Shown here in pieces: positions 7,997 through 16,467 of a stretch of DNA of 64,000 nucleotides. A program made the translations under genes and the position numbers. This stretch comes from Cellvibrio sp. 79 (lineage in GTDB: Bacteria; Pseudomonadota; Gammaproteobacteria; Pseudomonadales; Cellvibrionaceae). The DNA lies in assembly GCA_003056245.1 (NCBI GenBank), contig MVDH01000006.1:248001-312000 (forward strand). Direction: 5' to 3'. The notes beneath the pieces were generated by a model. It saw nothing but the letters and a program-made list of their open reading frames with translations, did not search any database and was not told where the DNA came from. The number at the start of each line of letters is the position of its first letter. Position 1 is the stretch's first letter.

Positions 7997-9517
7997 TTAC
8001 GCTTTATCAACCACCGGGCTTTCGAGGGGCACCAACTCAAGAGTTAGACCGCTGGAAATTGCTGCCGGTGGTCCACGCCTGACCTTTGGACCTCCCGTTG
8101 GCGGGGCAACGGTAGTTTGTCGCGCTTGCCGCTGCAGTTCCAACTCAACTTTTTTTGCTTCAGCACGCCGTGTTAGCTGCATCGCCATTTGGCGACACTT
8201 ATCAGCCTGTGCTTGCATGTTAGGCAAATCACCTAGACATTCAGCCAATAATGTGTAGGCAGCTGGCAAATCTGCGTAATCCGGATATAACTTATGCATG
8301 CCATTGAGCATTTTTACAGCCGGCTTTAAATCACCTTGCTGACGCAAGAATGTAGCGAGCTGTACACGCATTGCTGGCGAGTCGGGTAAATAATCCGGCA
8401 CCAGCAAAGTGATTTGTTTAAATGTGGATGTGAGTTTATCAAAACGTTTTTTGCGCAATAAAAATTCCAGATATGTCAGACCATAATCCGCCATCAACGT
8501 TTGCTTTTTGCACACATATAACAATTCAAAAAAACGATCAAAAAAATTAGCTTCGTTGGGAAATTGTTTGAAGGCTTGATAATACAACCCCACTAACCGC
8601 TCGTAATCACCCTCCTTTAAAAGCACGTCCATATTTGCGTTTACACGTTCAAGATCACTTCGTTCCGATTGTTCATCATCTTCGTCGGAGCGTGCGCTGT
8701 AACCTAATTCCTGTTGATACTGAAATAGCATGTACCCCATTAAATGGAACATTACTACCGTATAAAAATTTGAAACCACCGATTGAACCAATACCCCACC
8801 CGCCGGAAGGATTGCACCAATCCATTCGTGCAACACACCCACCGAAGTAATCATGATCAACATAAAAACAATCAATAATCCATATGGCAACCCAATTGCT
8901 GTTATTAATCCAATAGCCGCAATTGGGTTGAGTGCTGCGAACATATTTTCGGTTTGCGCAAAGCGTATTAATACCGCGGGGAAACTCACTGCCGCAATAA
9001 CACCTAACACTCCACCCAACGCAACACCTACGAAATAAACAGCCAAACCAGCGAACACCGTCATTACAATCGTGATTAAAATCAGCTGGAATAATAATTT
9101 AATTCCTCCCTGATAAGCCTCCATTACATCGGGTGCTTTCATTTCCCCCAGCGCGGTGCGCTCAAGGCAGGTAAAACTGTATTTCAGCATTGCGCCCGCC
9201 GCAAACAAATACAACACGAGCGATAAAACCCACAAAAATGGCATGACAACTGCGATTACTGACAAAAGAGAAGTAATAACAATTAAACTCATGGAAGAAG
9301 AATTTAACGGATATTTAAATGCTTCGTTCAAGCGCCGCCAAAATGGCGTTACGGTGTTCGCAGAACCCAGGCTTTCAAGCACTGAATCACATAAAAAGCA
9401 ATGCAGGGTATGACGCTTGTTTTTTTCGTCATTGACGCAACAATCACATTGGTGGATATCGCATTGGCGACAATAATAAGTAGCACCATCCATGGGATGA
9501 TATTTACAGTAATCCAC
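7997..9517 (-). CDS. Membrane protein with N-terminal B-box-like zinc finger and C-terminal helical repeats
   Basis: Predicted 506-residue protein of unknown function. Residues 4-45 carry C-x2-H, C-x2-C, C-x-C-C and H-x3-H-C-x2-C spacing (CKYHPMDGATYYCRQC and following) that resembles a B-box zinc site. Four to six hydrophobic segments follow between about 75 and 265, then a soluble C-terminal region (about 290-470) with TPR-like helical character. The start is GTG with AAGGAG six bases upstream and overlaps the rhomboid stop by 14 bases, so the two are co-translated. It is convergent with the kinase gene. Confidence 0.75.
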   Translation of the reverse strand: MDYCKYHPMDGATYYCRQCDIHQCDCCVNDEKNKRHTLHCFLCDSVLESLGSANTVTPFWRRLNEAFKYPLNSSSMSLIVITSLLSVIAVVMPFLWVLSLVLYLFAAGAMLKYSFTCLERTALGEMKAPDVMEAYQGGIKLLFQLILITIVMTVFAGLAVYFVGVALGGVLGVIAAVSFPAVLIRFAQTENMFAALNPIAAIGLITAIGLPYGLLIVFMLIMITSVGVLHEWIGAILPAGGVLVQSVVSNFYTVVMFHLMGYMLFQYQQELGYSARSDEDDEQSERSDLERVNANMDVLLKEGDYERLVGLYYQAFKQFPNEANFFDRFFELLYVCKKQTLMADYGLTYLEFLLRKKRFDKLTSTFKQITLLVPDYLPDSPAMRVQLATFLRQQGDLKPAVKMLNGMHKLYPDYADLPAAYTLLAECLGDLPNMQAQADKCRQMAMQLTRRAEAKKVELELQRQARQTTVAPPTGGPKVRRGPPAAISSGLTLELVPLESPVVDKA

Positions 9518-10946
9518 GTTCTGCTCCTTGTGTTAGCTGGGCAGCTAAAGATTCATAATGCGCTTTCTTCTGACTGTCACGCAAACGCTGGAATGACGCC
9601 GCTAATTTAGTGGCAAATATCGAAAGTGCCGGACTTCCTGATTTCATCCGCAATAACTCATTAAACACTTGCTCGGCAGATGACGGATTTTCCAAAGCTG
9701 TAAACTGCATTCCCAATTTTAATGCCGACTGCTCATTAAGCTGTGAATGCACTTCCGGATTCTCTTGCCAGACTTTATCCAGTTTTTTAATTTGCTCCGG
9801 CGTCAGTAATGGCAAGGTGAGCAGGGTTAAAGCAGATTGCTGGAAGGTTTCACCGCGTGCGATCTTTAACAGATTGTAGCGAACCATTGCCAACTCAAAA
9901 TCTTGGCCTTGTTGCTGAATCAACCCATCAACCAACAGCAGAGCTTTTTCAAAACGAAACCGTTCAATATTTTCATAGATTTCTGCCAATTGTCGTTGGC
10001 GAGGATTACCAACTTGCTCGGACTCAATATAGGTATTATTAAATACCGACTTATTCAATAACCACGCGATACCAATTAAGGTGGCACCCGCAACAAAACC
10101 ACCAGCATGCGCCATAAAAGCCACATTTGACCCGGAATCAAACTGGTAGCTGTAAATTTCCTTACCTATATAAAACGGCAGAATCAATAACGCTGGCGCA
10201 CGGAAGTAGCCCACAAAAAAGAAAAACCAATAGAAAAATTCAATTTTCTTCCACCGAAATACCGCGAGATACATAGCCATTACACCTGAAATAGCACCGG
10301 AGGCACCAACTAGTGGAACGGTACTACTCCAATCTGATGCAGCATGCGCAAGGCCACCGGCTACACCAGACAAGATATAAAATGCTAAAAACCGCCAATG
10401 ACCTATTGCGGCTTCTACTGCAAAACCACAGACAATCAAAAAGAACATATTCCCCAGCAAATGCATAATATCGCCATGCAAAAACTGGTGAGTAAATAAT
10501 GAAGTAATCGTCAAGTTAGCAGGTGTTAAACCATTGGCAATATAACTCACTGATTGCACACGTTTGTGCATCAACTCGCGTTGAGGACTCCACTCATCAT
10601 AAAAATCAGGATTGAAATGCGCGCGGGCGTTTTGTTTTAAATAGCCATAAAAATCCGCACGCATCAACATATCACCGATAACGGTGGCAGTATCATCATC
10701 ATTTATCGCTGTGCGATATTCATCCAACAATTCATTTTCATTTTGCGCTTTCAAATACCCTTCAAAGACCGGCCACTCGCGCTCAAAATAGCCCTGATTT
10801 TCATATTGGGTCATCACATCAAAGAGCTTGGGCGTATCACTACTCTGGTATAAAAAAAATACCATCACATTGATAAAGACCAATCCACATAACACCAAGG
10901 GTGCATGCCGCCAATCCAATTGTTTTTCAGTGGGCACAATGATCAT
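9504..10946 (-). CDS. Rhomboid-family intramembrane serine protease
   Basis: Protein of 480 residues with a rhomboid core in the middle. It shows HLLGNMFFLIVCGFAVE (HxxxN of TM2), LVGASGAISGVMAMY (catalytic Ser in GASG) and FMAHAGGFVAG (catalytic His). An N-terminal helix at about 17-35 is followed by a soluble extension of about 110 residues, and a soluble helical region of about 150 residues follows the core. Both the Ser and His are present, so it should be active. It is the first gene of a two-gene operon with the B-box membrane protein; substrates are unknown. Confidence 0.9.
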   Translation of the reverse strand: MIIVPTEKQLDWRHAPLVLCGLVFINVMVFFLYQSSDTPKLFDVMTQYENQGYFEREWPVFEGYLKAQNENELLDEYRTAINDDDTATVIGDMLMRADFYGYLKQNARAHFNPDFYDEWSPQRELMHKRVQSVSYIANGLTPANLTITSLFTHQFLHGDIMHLLGNMFFLIVCGFAVEAAIGHWRFLAFYILSGVAGGLAHAASDWSSTVPLVGASGAISGVMAMYLAVFRWKKIEFFYWFFFFVGYFRAPALLILPFYIGKEIYSYQFDSGSNVAFMAHAGGFVAGATLIGIAWLLNKSVFNNTYIESEQVGNPRQRQLAEIYENIERFRFEKALLLVDGLIQQQGQDFELAMVRYNLLKIARGETFQQSALTLLTLPLLTPEQIKKLDKVWQENPEVHSQLNEQSALKLGMQFTALENPSSAEQVFNELLRMKSGSPALSIFATKLAASFQRLRDSQKKAHYESLAAQLTQGAERGLL

Positions 10947-11102
10947 TTTTTATTTATTGATTCCTTTGGTAATACAAAACCGAAAACTACAATAGCCAGG
11001 CAATTGATGTGCCGTAGATTCTAGCCAAACTTTGCGGCACAGGCAGTTAATTTAGCATTTTCACCGTCCACAACCCCAGATCCAATAATGCTCATGATAA
11101 AA

Positions 11103-11124
11103 GGTAATTTAATACCCATTAAAT
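11103..11124. promoter_or_regulatory. Upstream hip operator half-copy
   Basis: GGTAATTTAATACCCATTAAAT resembles the palindrome at 11172-11191 together with its GGTAA flank. It is a likely second binding site for the HipB-like repressor; a weaker copy (GGTAATTATAAACCC) lies near 11144. Confidence 0.5.
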
Positions 11125-11158
11125 GAAAAAAATAACTTTAAAAGGTAATTATAAACCC

Positions 11159-11209
11159 AATATTGATTTTTAATTTAATAGCTATTAAATTACCCTTAAA
11201 ATCAATATT
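11159..11209. promoter_or_regulatory. Nested palindromic operator of the hip operon
   Basis: A perfect 20-bp palindrome AATTTAATAGCTATTAAATT (11172-11191) sits inside a 12-bp inverted repeat AATATTGATTTT / AAAATCAATATT (11159-11170 and 11198-11209). A further ATAGGT/ACCTAT repeat lies close to the hipB start. Autoregulation by the HipB-HipA complex is known for the family; assigning it here is inference. Confidence 0.6.
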
Positions 11210-11250
11210 TATCTTTTATAGGTCATAAAAAACCTATTATAGTTAATACT

Positions 11251-11610
11251 ATGAACTTAAATACACTAAGCAATACCGCAATTGCAGCCGAACTGGGTAA
11301 TCGCCTGGAGCGCTTGCGCCTACAGCACAACCTGACCCAGCAAGCACTGGCGACAGAAATAGGCATTACTCCAAAAAGCTATCGCCAGTTAGTAGCAGGC
11401 GGAGGAAAACTGGAAAACATGATTGCAGCATTGCGCGCGCTCAATGCATTGGAGCAATTAAATAATTTTCTGCCAGAACCGCCACCAAGCCCTCTGGAAC
11501 AACTGAAGTTACGAGGGAAACAACGGCAACGCGCCAGGCAAAAGCAATATCCAAATGGACAAGAAAACCCCGACCAGAACCGTATAGAAGAACAAGGGCT
11601 GGATTGGTAA
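11251..11610 (+). CDS. HipB-like antitoxin, XRE-type helix-turn-helix
   Basis: DNA-binding protein of 119 residues. The XRE helix-turn-helix covers about residues 16-70 (LERLRLQHNLTQQALATEIGITPKSYRQL). A basic, Gln/Arg-rich tail (QRQRARQKQ) follows. Its TAA stop overlaps the ATG of the HipA-like gene, the normal antitoxin-first arrangement. It probably represses the operon from the palindromes just upstream and neutralises the kinase. No strong ribosome-binding site is visible before the ATG. Confidence 0.85.
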   Translation: MNLNTLSNTAIAAELGNRLERLRLQHNLTQQALATEIGITPKSYRQLVAGGGKLENMIAALRALNALEQLNNFLPEPPPSPLEQLKLRGKQRQRARQKQYPNGQENPDQNRIEEQGLDW

Positions 11611-12926
11611 TGCAAAACCTTGCGGAAGTCTGGTTATGGGACAAAATGGTAGGTGCCCTTGCCTGGTCACCGGAAAATCGGCTTGCCAGTTTTGAGTACA
11701 CGCCAGAATGGGTAGAAACTGCAGTACAAATTTCTCCTTTACACATGCCAACTCATATAAATGGCCAACGTATCTTTCAATATCCCGGGCTAAACCCTGC
11801 AACCTACAAAGGGTTACCAGCCTGCTTTGCCGATACCTTGCCCGATGATTTTGGCAATGCCGTTATTAATGCCTGGCTCGCACGCATAGGCCGCGATTCA
11901 CAAAGTTTTAATCCGTTGGAACGATTGCTCTACAGTGGAAAACGCGGCATGGGCGCACTTGAATACGCCCCGGCTTTACGCCAGGTAATAAAAAGTACCA
12001 ATGACAAACTTGAACTGGAATCACTTATTCAACTGGCACAACAGGTTCTGGACCAACGCACTGGTGCCAGTAGTAGTTTGCATCAATCAAATAACGATGA
12101 TTTGACCGCAATATTACAAGTAGGTACATCTGCCGGCGGCGCACGCGCCAAAGCATTGGTCGCAATTAATAAGAACCGAACAGAAATTCGCTCCGGACAA
12201 GTAGACGCCCCTGAAGGTTTTGAGCATTACCTATTAAAATTTGATGGTGTGGTTGAACACAGCAACCAACGCGAAACCTTTGGCGATCCACAAGGTTTCG
12301 GGCGCATGGAATACGCATACTATTTAATGGCGAAAGAGGCGGGCATTAATATGTCACCCTGCGAATTACTCATCGATGGATCACGCGCACACTTTCTTAC
12401 CAAACGCTTTGATCGAATAGGCAACCACAAATTGCATTATCAATCACTGTGCGCCATGGATCATGCCGATTTCAAACAACCAGGTTACTACAGCTACGAA
12501 CAACTTTTCAGTGTTGCGCGGCAATTGCGCCTGAACCGTGCAGATGCGATAGAAATTTACCGTCGTATGGTATTTAACATTGTTGCGCGCAACCATGATG
12601 ACCACAGTAAAAATTTTGGATTTCTATTACCCGGCCCTCGCACCAACTGGCAATTGGCTCCGGCATTTGATATCGCGTACAGCTACAAACCCGGTTCCCC
12701 CTGGGTGAACTCACATCAACTCAGTATGAATGGAAAGCGCGATAATTTTGTAATGGAAGATTTTCTCGACACCGCTAAACTGGTTAGCAATTTTACTAAA
12801 GAAGCAAAAGCGATAATCCGACACGTCGTTGATGTTGTAAACCAGTGGGAGAAGTACGCGGAGCAAGCGGCAGTTAAACCCGAGTTTGCCAACAAAATAA
12901 AACAACATTTGCGACTCAAGTGGTAA
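11610..12926 (+). CDS. HipA-like serine/threonine kinase toxin
   Basis: HipA-family protein of 438 residues starting at the ATG that overlaps the hipB stop (TAATG); the ORF-track TTG is two codons earlier. The N-terminal HipA domain is followed by VGTSAGGARAKALV (nucleotide-binding loop, near 173-186), HFLTKRFDR, the catalytic-loop sequence RNHDDHSKNFGFL and the metal-binding LAPAFDIAYSY. All signature residues appear present. HipA toxins phosphorylate translation factors such as glutamyl-tRNA synthetase; the target of this subfamily is not deducible from the sequence. Confidence 0.9.
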   Translation: MQNLAEVWLWDKMVGALAWSPENRLASFEYTPEWVETAVQISPLHMPTHINGQRIFQYPGLNPATYKGLPACFADTLPDDFGNAVINAWLARIGRDSQSFNPLERLLYSGKRGMGALEYAPALRQVIKSTNDKLELESLIQLAQQVLDQRTGASSSLHQSNNDDLTAILQVGTSAGGARAKALVAINKNRTEIRSGQVDAPEGFEHYLLKFDGVVEHSNQRETFGDPQGFGRMEYAYYLMAKEAGINMSPCELLIDGSRAHFLTKRFDRIGNHKLHYQSLCAMDHADFKQPGYYSYEQLFSVARQLRLNRADAIEIYRRMVFNIVARNHDDHSKNFGFLLPGPRTNWQLAPAFDIAYSYKPGSPWVNSHQLSMNGKRDNFVMEDFLDTAKLVSNFTKEAKAIIRHVVDVVNQWEKYAEQAAVKPEFANKIKQHLRLKW

Positions 12927-12969
12927 CCCGCAATTACCACTGCACTATTTTTTGATAAGGAAACCCATT

Positions 12970-14157
12970 ATGCATTTCAGCACTATTGTTTTTTTTGTAT
13001 TACTCGCGTTTTTTACCTGGCGAGGCTACCAAAAGGGATTTATTGGCTCAATTACTCGTATTCTCGCATTGATTGTCGCCTACCCTGCGGCAATTTTTTT
13101 CACACGCCCTTTTGCCAAATGGTTAATAGCGAATACGTCACTGGATGGCCTTCTAGTGTATTTTATTGCCGGAACGACCATTTTTTTAGTATTAAGTTTG
13201 TTGATAACATTGCTACTCAATCTCCTGGCTAAATTAATTCCAGATAATCAAGCTACAGCACTGGGCTCCAGAATCGGCGGAGCTGGAGTGGGGGTATTTA
13301 TGGGAGCTATTATCGGGCTAATTGTTGTTTACGGCTTGGGATTGATTATTACCCCAACACCAGCGCCCCCAATAATTGCAGCACCTAACGTATCTGCCAA
13401 TCATCAACAAAACCAATCAAGCACAAACACCAATACAGCGCCCGGCATCCCGCGAATAAATGATTTGGAGAAAAGTAGAGATTCATTTATCGAAGCCAGC
13501 GCCAAAAAATTAATCGGCAATGCTGCCGCAGCAGCCGTTGATTTAGCACTGGATGATAAAACCACCACACAAGTTACTAAAGCATTTGTACAAGATCCGC
13601 AATCCATGCTCACTCATGTTCAACAAGTAACAAGCAACGGGCAGTTACAAGAATTGATGGCAGATGAAGGTATCCAGTCCATTATGGCAACCGGCGATAC
13701 CCAGGCGCTGATGCGCGATCCTGCTTTTAAAGAGTTAATGAGCAATCCCAGTGTGCAAGCACTCATGACACAGTCAGATGTAGACGGTGCTACCGGATCA
13801 AAAGCCGCCGCCGAGAAAATGATTACCGCCTGGAATCGTGTGCAAACGCTTAAACATGATCCACGTGTTATCGCAATAATCAGCGATCCGGAATTTCAAC
13901 AACAATTAAATTCACCCAACAAATTGCACTTGATGATGAACCCCAAATTAAACCAGCTCACCGAAATTATTTTCAGTAGCGATACAATGCCAGCAAACGG
14001 GATGAGCAAATATCGGGTACAAGATTTAAATCAAACTAATCAGGTCGCAACGCCTACGGAAGTAGCAGAAGAGGAAGAAAAAGCGCCTACTAAAATTTAT
14101 CGCTGGACAGATGAAAATGGGCACGTACATTATTCAGACAAGCCTGTTAAAAATTAA
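12970..14157 (+). CDS. CvpA-family membrane protein with C-terminal DUF4124
   Basis: Protein of 395 residues. The ATG is preferred over the track's TTG six codons earlier because AAGG lies nine bases before it. The first 130 residues contain about four membrane helices with CvpA-like sequence (FTWRGYQKGFIGSITRILALI; GSRIGGAGVGVFMGAIIGLIV). The middle is helical with short repeats (LMADEGIQSIMATGD, LMRDPAFKELMSNPS). The C-terminus has a DUF4124 motif, IYRWTDENGHVHYSDKP. CvpA proteins are implicated in colicin V production and envelope stress resistance; the role of the fusion is unknown. Confidence 0.8.
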   Translation: MHFSTIVFFVLLAFFTWRGYQKGFIGSITRILALIVAYPAAIFFTRPFAKWLIANTSLDGLLVYFIAGTTIFLVLSLLITLLLNLLAKLIPDNQATALGSRIGGAGVGVFMGAIIGLIVVYGLGLIITPTPAPPIIAAPNVSANHQQNQSSTNTNTAPGIPRINDLEKSRDSFIEASAKKLIGNAAAAAVDLALDDKTTTQVTKAFVQDPQSMLTHVQQVTSNGQLQELMADEGIQSIMATGDTQALMRDPAFKELMSNPSVQALMTQSDVDGATGSKAAAEKMITAWNRVQTLKHDPRVIAIISDPEFQQQLNSPNKLHLMMNPKLNQLTEIIFSSDTMPANGMSKYRVQDLNQTNQVATPTEVAEEEEKAPTKIYRWTDENGHVHYSDKPVKN

Positions 14158-14159
14158 AT

Positions 14160-15080
14160 CTAATAAATTTTAGGCTGGCCTTCTGGTCGCGTTTTAAAAC
14201 GCGGCTGCGCCCACAGATACTGCTCAGGTACTTTTAAAATTTCCTGCTCAAAATATTCGTTAATACGACGGGCATCGGCGAGTTCATCGCCACTAGGGTA
14301 ATTTTCAAATGCGGGATGAATGACAACCTGATAGCCTCGGTTATTTTCAAGGCGATATTGAGAGAAGGGAATAATTTTTGCGCGCCCCATCCGGGCAAAT
14401 GTTGCAGTCGCGGTCACTGTTGCTGTAGGGATGCCGAAGAAGGGAACAAATACAGAAATTTTTTCGCCCATATCACGATCCGGTGCATACCAAATCATTC
14501 GCCCTTTGCGCAACTGCGTTACCATCGCACGCACATTATCACGAGCAAAGGCGATGCCACCCGGCGCATAGGCTTCGCGTCGCACTTTTTGCACATAATC
14601 AAATACCGGATTTTTATGCGGTGTGTACATGCCGTCGTAATTAACGTAAATCCCCAACATCGCACTGCCAATATCAAGCGTGGTCAAATGCATACTCAAT
14701 AACATCGCTCCCTGTCCTTCCGCTTTTGCCTGTTCGACATGCTCAATACCAGAAATCGTAAATAATTTGCGCAGCCGGGATTTCGCCCAGAAAAAACCAA
14801 TGCCCGTTTCAAAAACAGCAATTGCAGTAGATTCAAGATTCTTTTTCAAAAGCACTTCAATTTCTTCGGCTGATTTACTAGGAAAGCATAACTGCAAATT
14901 CGTACGGGCCATTACCACACGTTTCTTATTTAGATTCAGCAACGGGGTCAACGCACGCGCCATAACCATTTGCCATGAATACGGTAACTGCGCAATTAAA
15001 AACCATAGACCGAAACCTATCCAGGTGGGCCAATAACGAGGAGCCAGTAAAGCGCGGGAAAAATCAGAAGCAGTGGACAT
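14160..15080 (-). CDS. LpxL/HtrB-family lipid A acyltransferase
   Basis: Lysophospholipid acyltransferase superfamily protein of 306 residues. It has one N-terminal membrane helix (FGLWFLIAQLPYS), the catalytic HLTTLD (HX4D) near residue 130, and YAPDRDMGEKISVFVPFFG near 200-220 as in LpxL, which transfers lauroyl or related chains from acyl-ACP to Kdo2-lipid IVA at the inner membrane. The length is standard. Its stop is two bases from the convergent CvpA gene stop. LpxL and its paralogues LpxM/LpxP cannot be told apart with certainty. Confidence 0.9.
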   Translation of the reverse strand: MSTASDFSRALLAPRYWPTWIGFGLWFLIAQLPYSWQMVMARALTPLLNLNKKRVVMARTNLQLCFPSKSAEEIEVLLKKNLESTAIAVFETGIGFFWAKSRLRKLFTISGIEHVEQAKAEGQGAMLLSMHLTTLDIGSAMLGIYVNYDGMYTPHKNPVFDYVQKVRREAYAPGGIAFARDNVRAMVTQLRKGRMIWYAPDRDMGEKISVFVPFFGIPTATVTATATFARMGRAKIIPFSQYRLENNRGYQVVIHPAFENYPSGDELADARRINEYFEQEILKVPEQYLWAQPRFKTRPEGQPKIY

Positions 15081-15124
15081 AGGTAATCGATAATTTAGGG
15101 AAAGTAGAATAATTATAACGACTC

Positions 15125-15189
15125 AGGCGCAAAGCGCCTAATAAAGCAAAATTTTCAGCGTGACGAGCCCATGCTTGCAAGCATGGGCT
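15125..15189. repeat. Two palindromes between lpxL-like and DUF481 genes
   Basis: A perfect 24-bp palindrome (AGCCCATGCTTG and its complement, 15166-15189) lies beside a smaller hairpin AGGCGC-aaa-GCGCCT (15125-15139). Neither is followed by a T run, so they are not typical terminators. They may be dispersed intergenic repeats. Confidence 0.6.
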
Positions 15190-15213
15190 TCACCTAAATG
15201 AGTGAAAACCAGA

Positions 15214-15984
15214 TCAAAAGTTATAAACCAGATTTACAAATGTGGTGGTATCCGTTTTCTCTTTTCCAGGCGCAACATCCGTATCATTGGCAACCGCAAA
15301 ACCCACCTTCATTTTCATTGCTTCCGTAATTGAGGTAGATAAAGAGGTTTCAGATTGGGTACGGGTATTATCAGAACCCGATTCAACACTAATGGTTTGC
15401 TTGAACTCTGCTGTTGCAGTGATTTTCCATTCGAGCGCAGTCGCTGCACGCAACATTGCACCAGACTCATCCATTAATATATCGGGAATAAGCGGGTCAT
15501 CGCTTTCAATGACTTTTTCTCCTTCAAAATAACCCGGACCTGCCTCCACAAACCAATTAAGCCGTGGGCTGGAATAAAGCCAATCACCATAACCAAGAGC
15601 AATGGTCGTGTAACTACGATAAGCACCAAAATTGTCGCGGGTATGCGAACCAAAACCAAATAGATAGGCCTTTTCTACACCGATTAAATAAGCAAATTTA
15701 GCCGAGCCAAAATATTTTTCTGCTGTTTTTTCCTTGCTCGTCGTTCCATCGTCCTGGGTCACTTCATCCTCTTTAAACAATGAGCTGAGAATGTATTGGT
15801 TCTCCCACTTTTCCAGATTTTGTTTCGCATCCAATTTAATCTGAACGCTGGTAGTTTCGGTATTTCCCGAGGTTGCTATAGCCCCCAGATCCACTTCGAT
15901 ATCCCATGGGCGCTTTGGTTCATCTGCGGCAAAAGCCGCTGCCGAAATAATCGACAATACGAGAGCAGTTGATATTTTTTGCAT
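15214..15984 (-). CDS. DUF481 outer-membrane protein
   Basis: Predicted 256-residue outer-membrane beta-barrel of the DUF481 (YdiY-like) family. The start is moved to MQKISTALVLSIISAAAFA, a standard signal peptide ending AFAAD with AGGAATT upstream. The mature part shows alternating amphipathic strands and typical blocks such as GAIATSGNTETTSVQ and AGPGYFEGE, and ends in the aromatic residue F (LVYNF) as BAM substrates do. The function of the family is not established. Confidence 0.88.
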   Translation of the reverse strand: MQKISTALVLSIISAAAFAADEPKRPWDIEVDLGAIATSGNTETTSVQIKLDAKQNLEKWENQYILSSLFKEDEVTQDDGTTSKEKTAEKYFGSAKFAYLIGVEKAYLFGFGSHTRDNFGAYRSYTTIALGYGDWLYSSPRLNWFVEAGPGYFEGEKVIESDDPLIPDILMDESGAMLRAATALEWKITATAEFKQTISVESGSDNTRTQSETSLSTSITEAMKMKVGFAVANDTDVAPGKEKTDTTTFVNLVYNF

Positions 15985-16045
15985 AAATTTAATTCCTGTT
16001 ACCGCTTTTGGAAGGGCAGACCTTAGCATAAAAATACTAAAGCCC

Positions 16046-16077
16046 AAATAAAACGACCGGCACTTTAGCCGGTCGTT
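16046..16077 (-). terminator. Terminator after the DUF2789 gene
   Basis: Minus-strand stem AACGACCGGC / GCCGGTCGTT with a 6-base loop, followed by TTTTATTT. It lies between the DUF2789 stop and the DUF481 start. Confidence 0.75.
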
Positions 16078-16099
16078 CCAATACAGGAAGGGAAATTAA

Positions 16100-16324
16100 T
16101 TAGTCGCGCAATAAACAATTAAGCTCATCCACAACTTCAGCCCAATCAGAATACTCCTGACGAGCCTCACGCAGGAATGCCGCTTGCTCGGCAGTCCAGA
16201 AGGTTGCGCTAGCCAACGGCTCGGCTTGCGGTAATGGGCGATGCTTTTCAATAAAAGCATCCATTGCGGCGGGAGAGTTAGGCAGACCAAGCTTGGCAAA
16301 AAGATCACTCAATGTGTAAAACAT
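16100..16324 (-). CDS. DUF2789 family protein
   Basis: Small acidic protein of 74 residues. The start at MFYTLSDLFAKLGLPNSP is chosen because AGGAGGG lies just upstream and the family begins this way; the ORF track adds 17 residues. The protein looks all-helical (AAMDAFIEKHRPL, FWTAEQAAFLREA). The family is widespread in gammaproteobacteria and has no known function. It has its own terminator. Confidence 0.88.
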   Translation of the reverse strand: MFYTLSDLFAKLGLPNSPAAMDAFIEKHRPLPQAEPLASATFWTAEQAAFLREARQEYSDWAEVVDELNCLLRD

Positions 16325-16467
16325 GCGGCCCTCCTGTCGATATTTATGGAACAATCCAAAATAGCAAGCTAGCACTACAATCAGTAACGATAAATTGCAG
16401 ACGACAAACTGTAAAATAGTTTCATCAATAGAATAACGTTACTCGCAGCCAGTTTCCTAGTTTATTT

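Noticed and set aside
15166-15189. Perfect 24-bp palindrome as a terminator
   Set aside because: No T run follows on either strand, so it was listed as a repeat instead.
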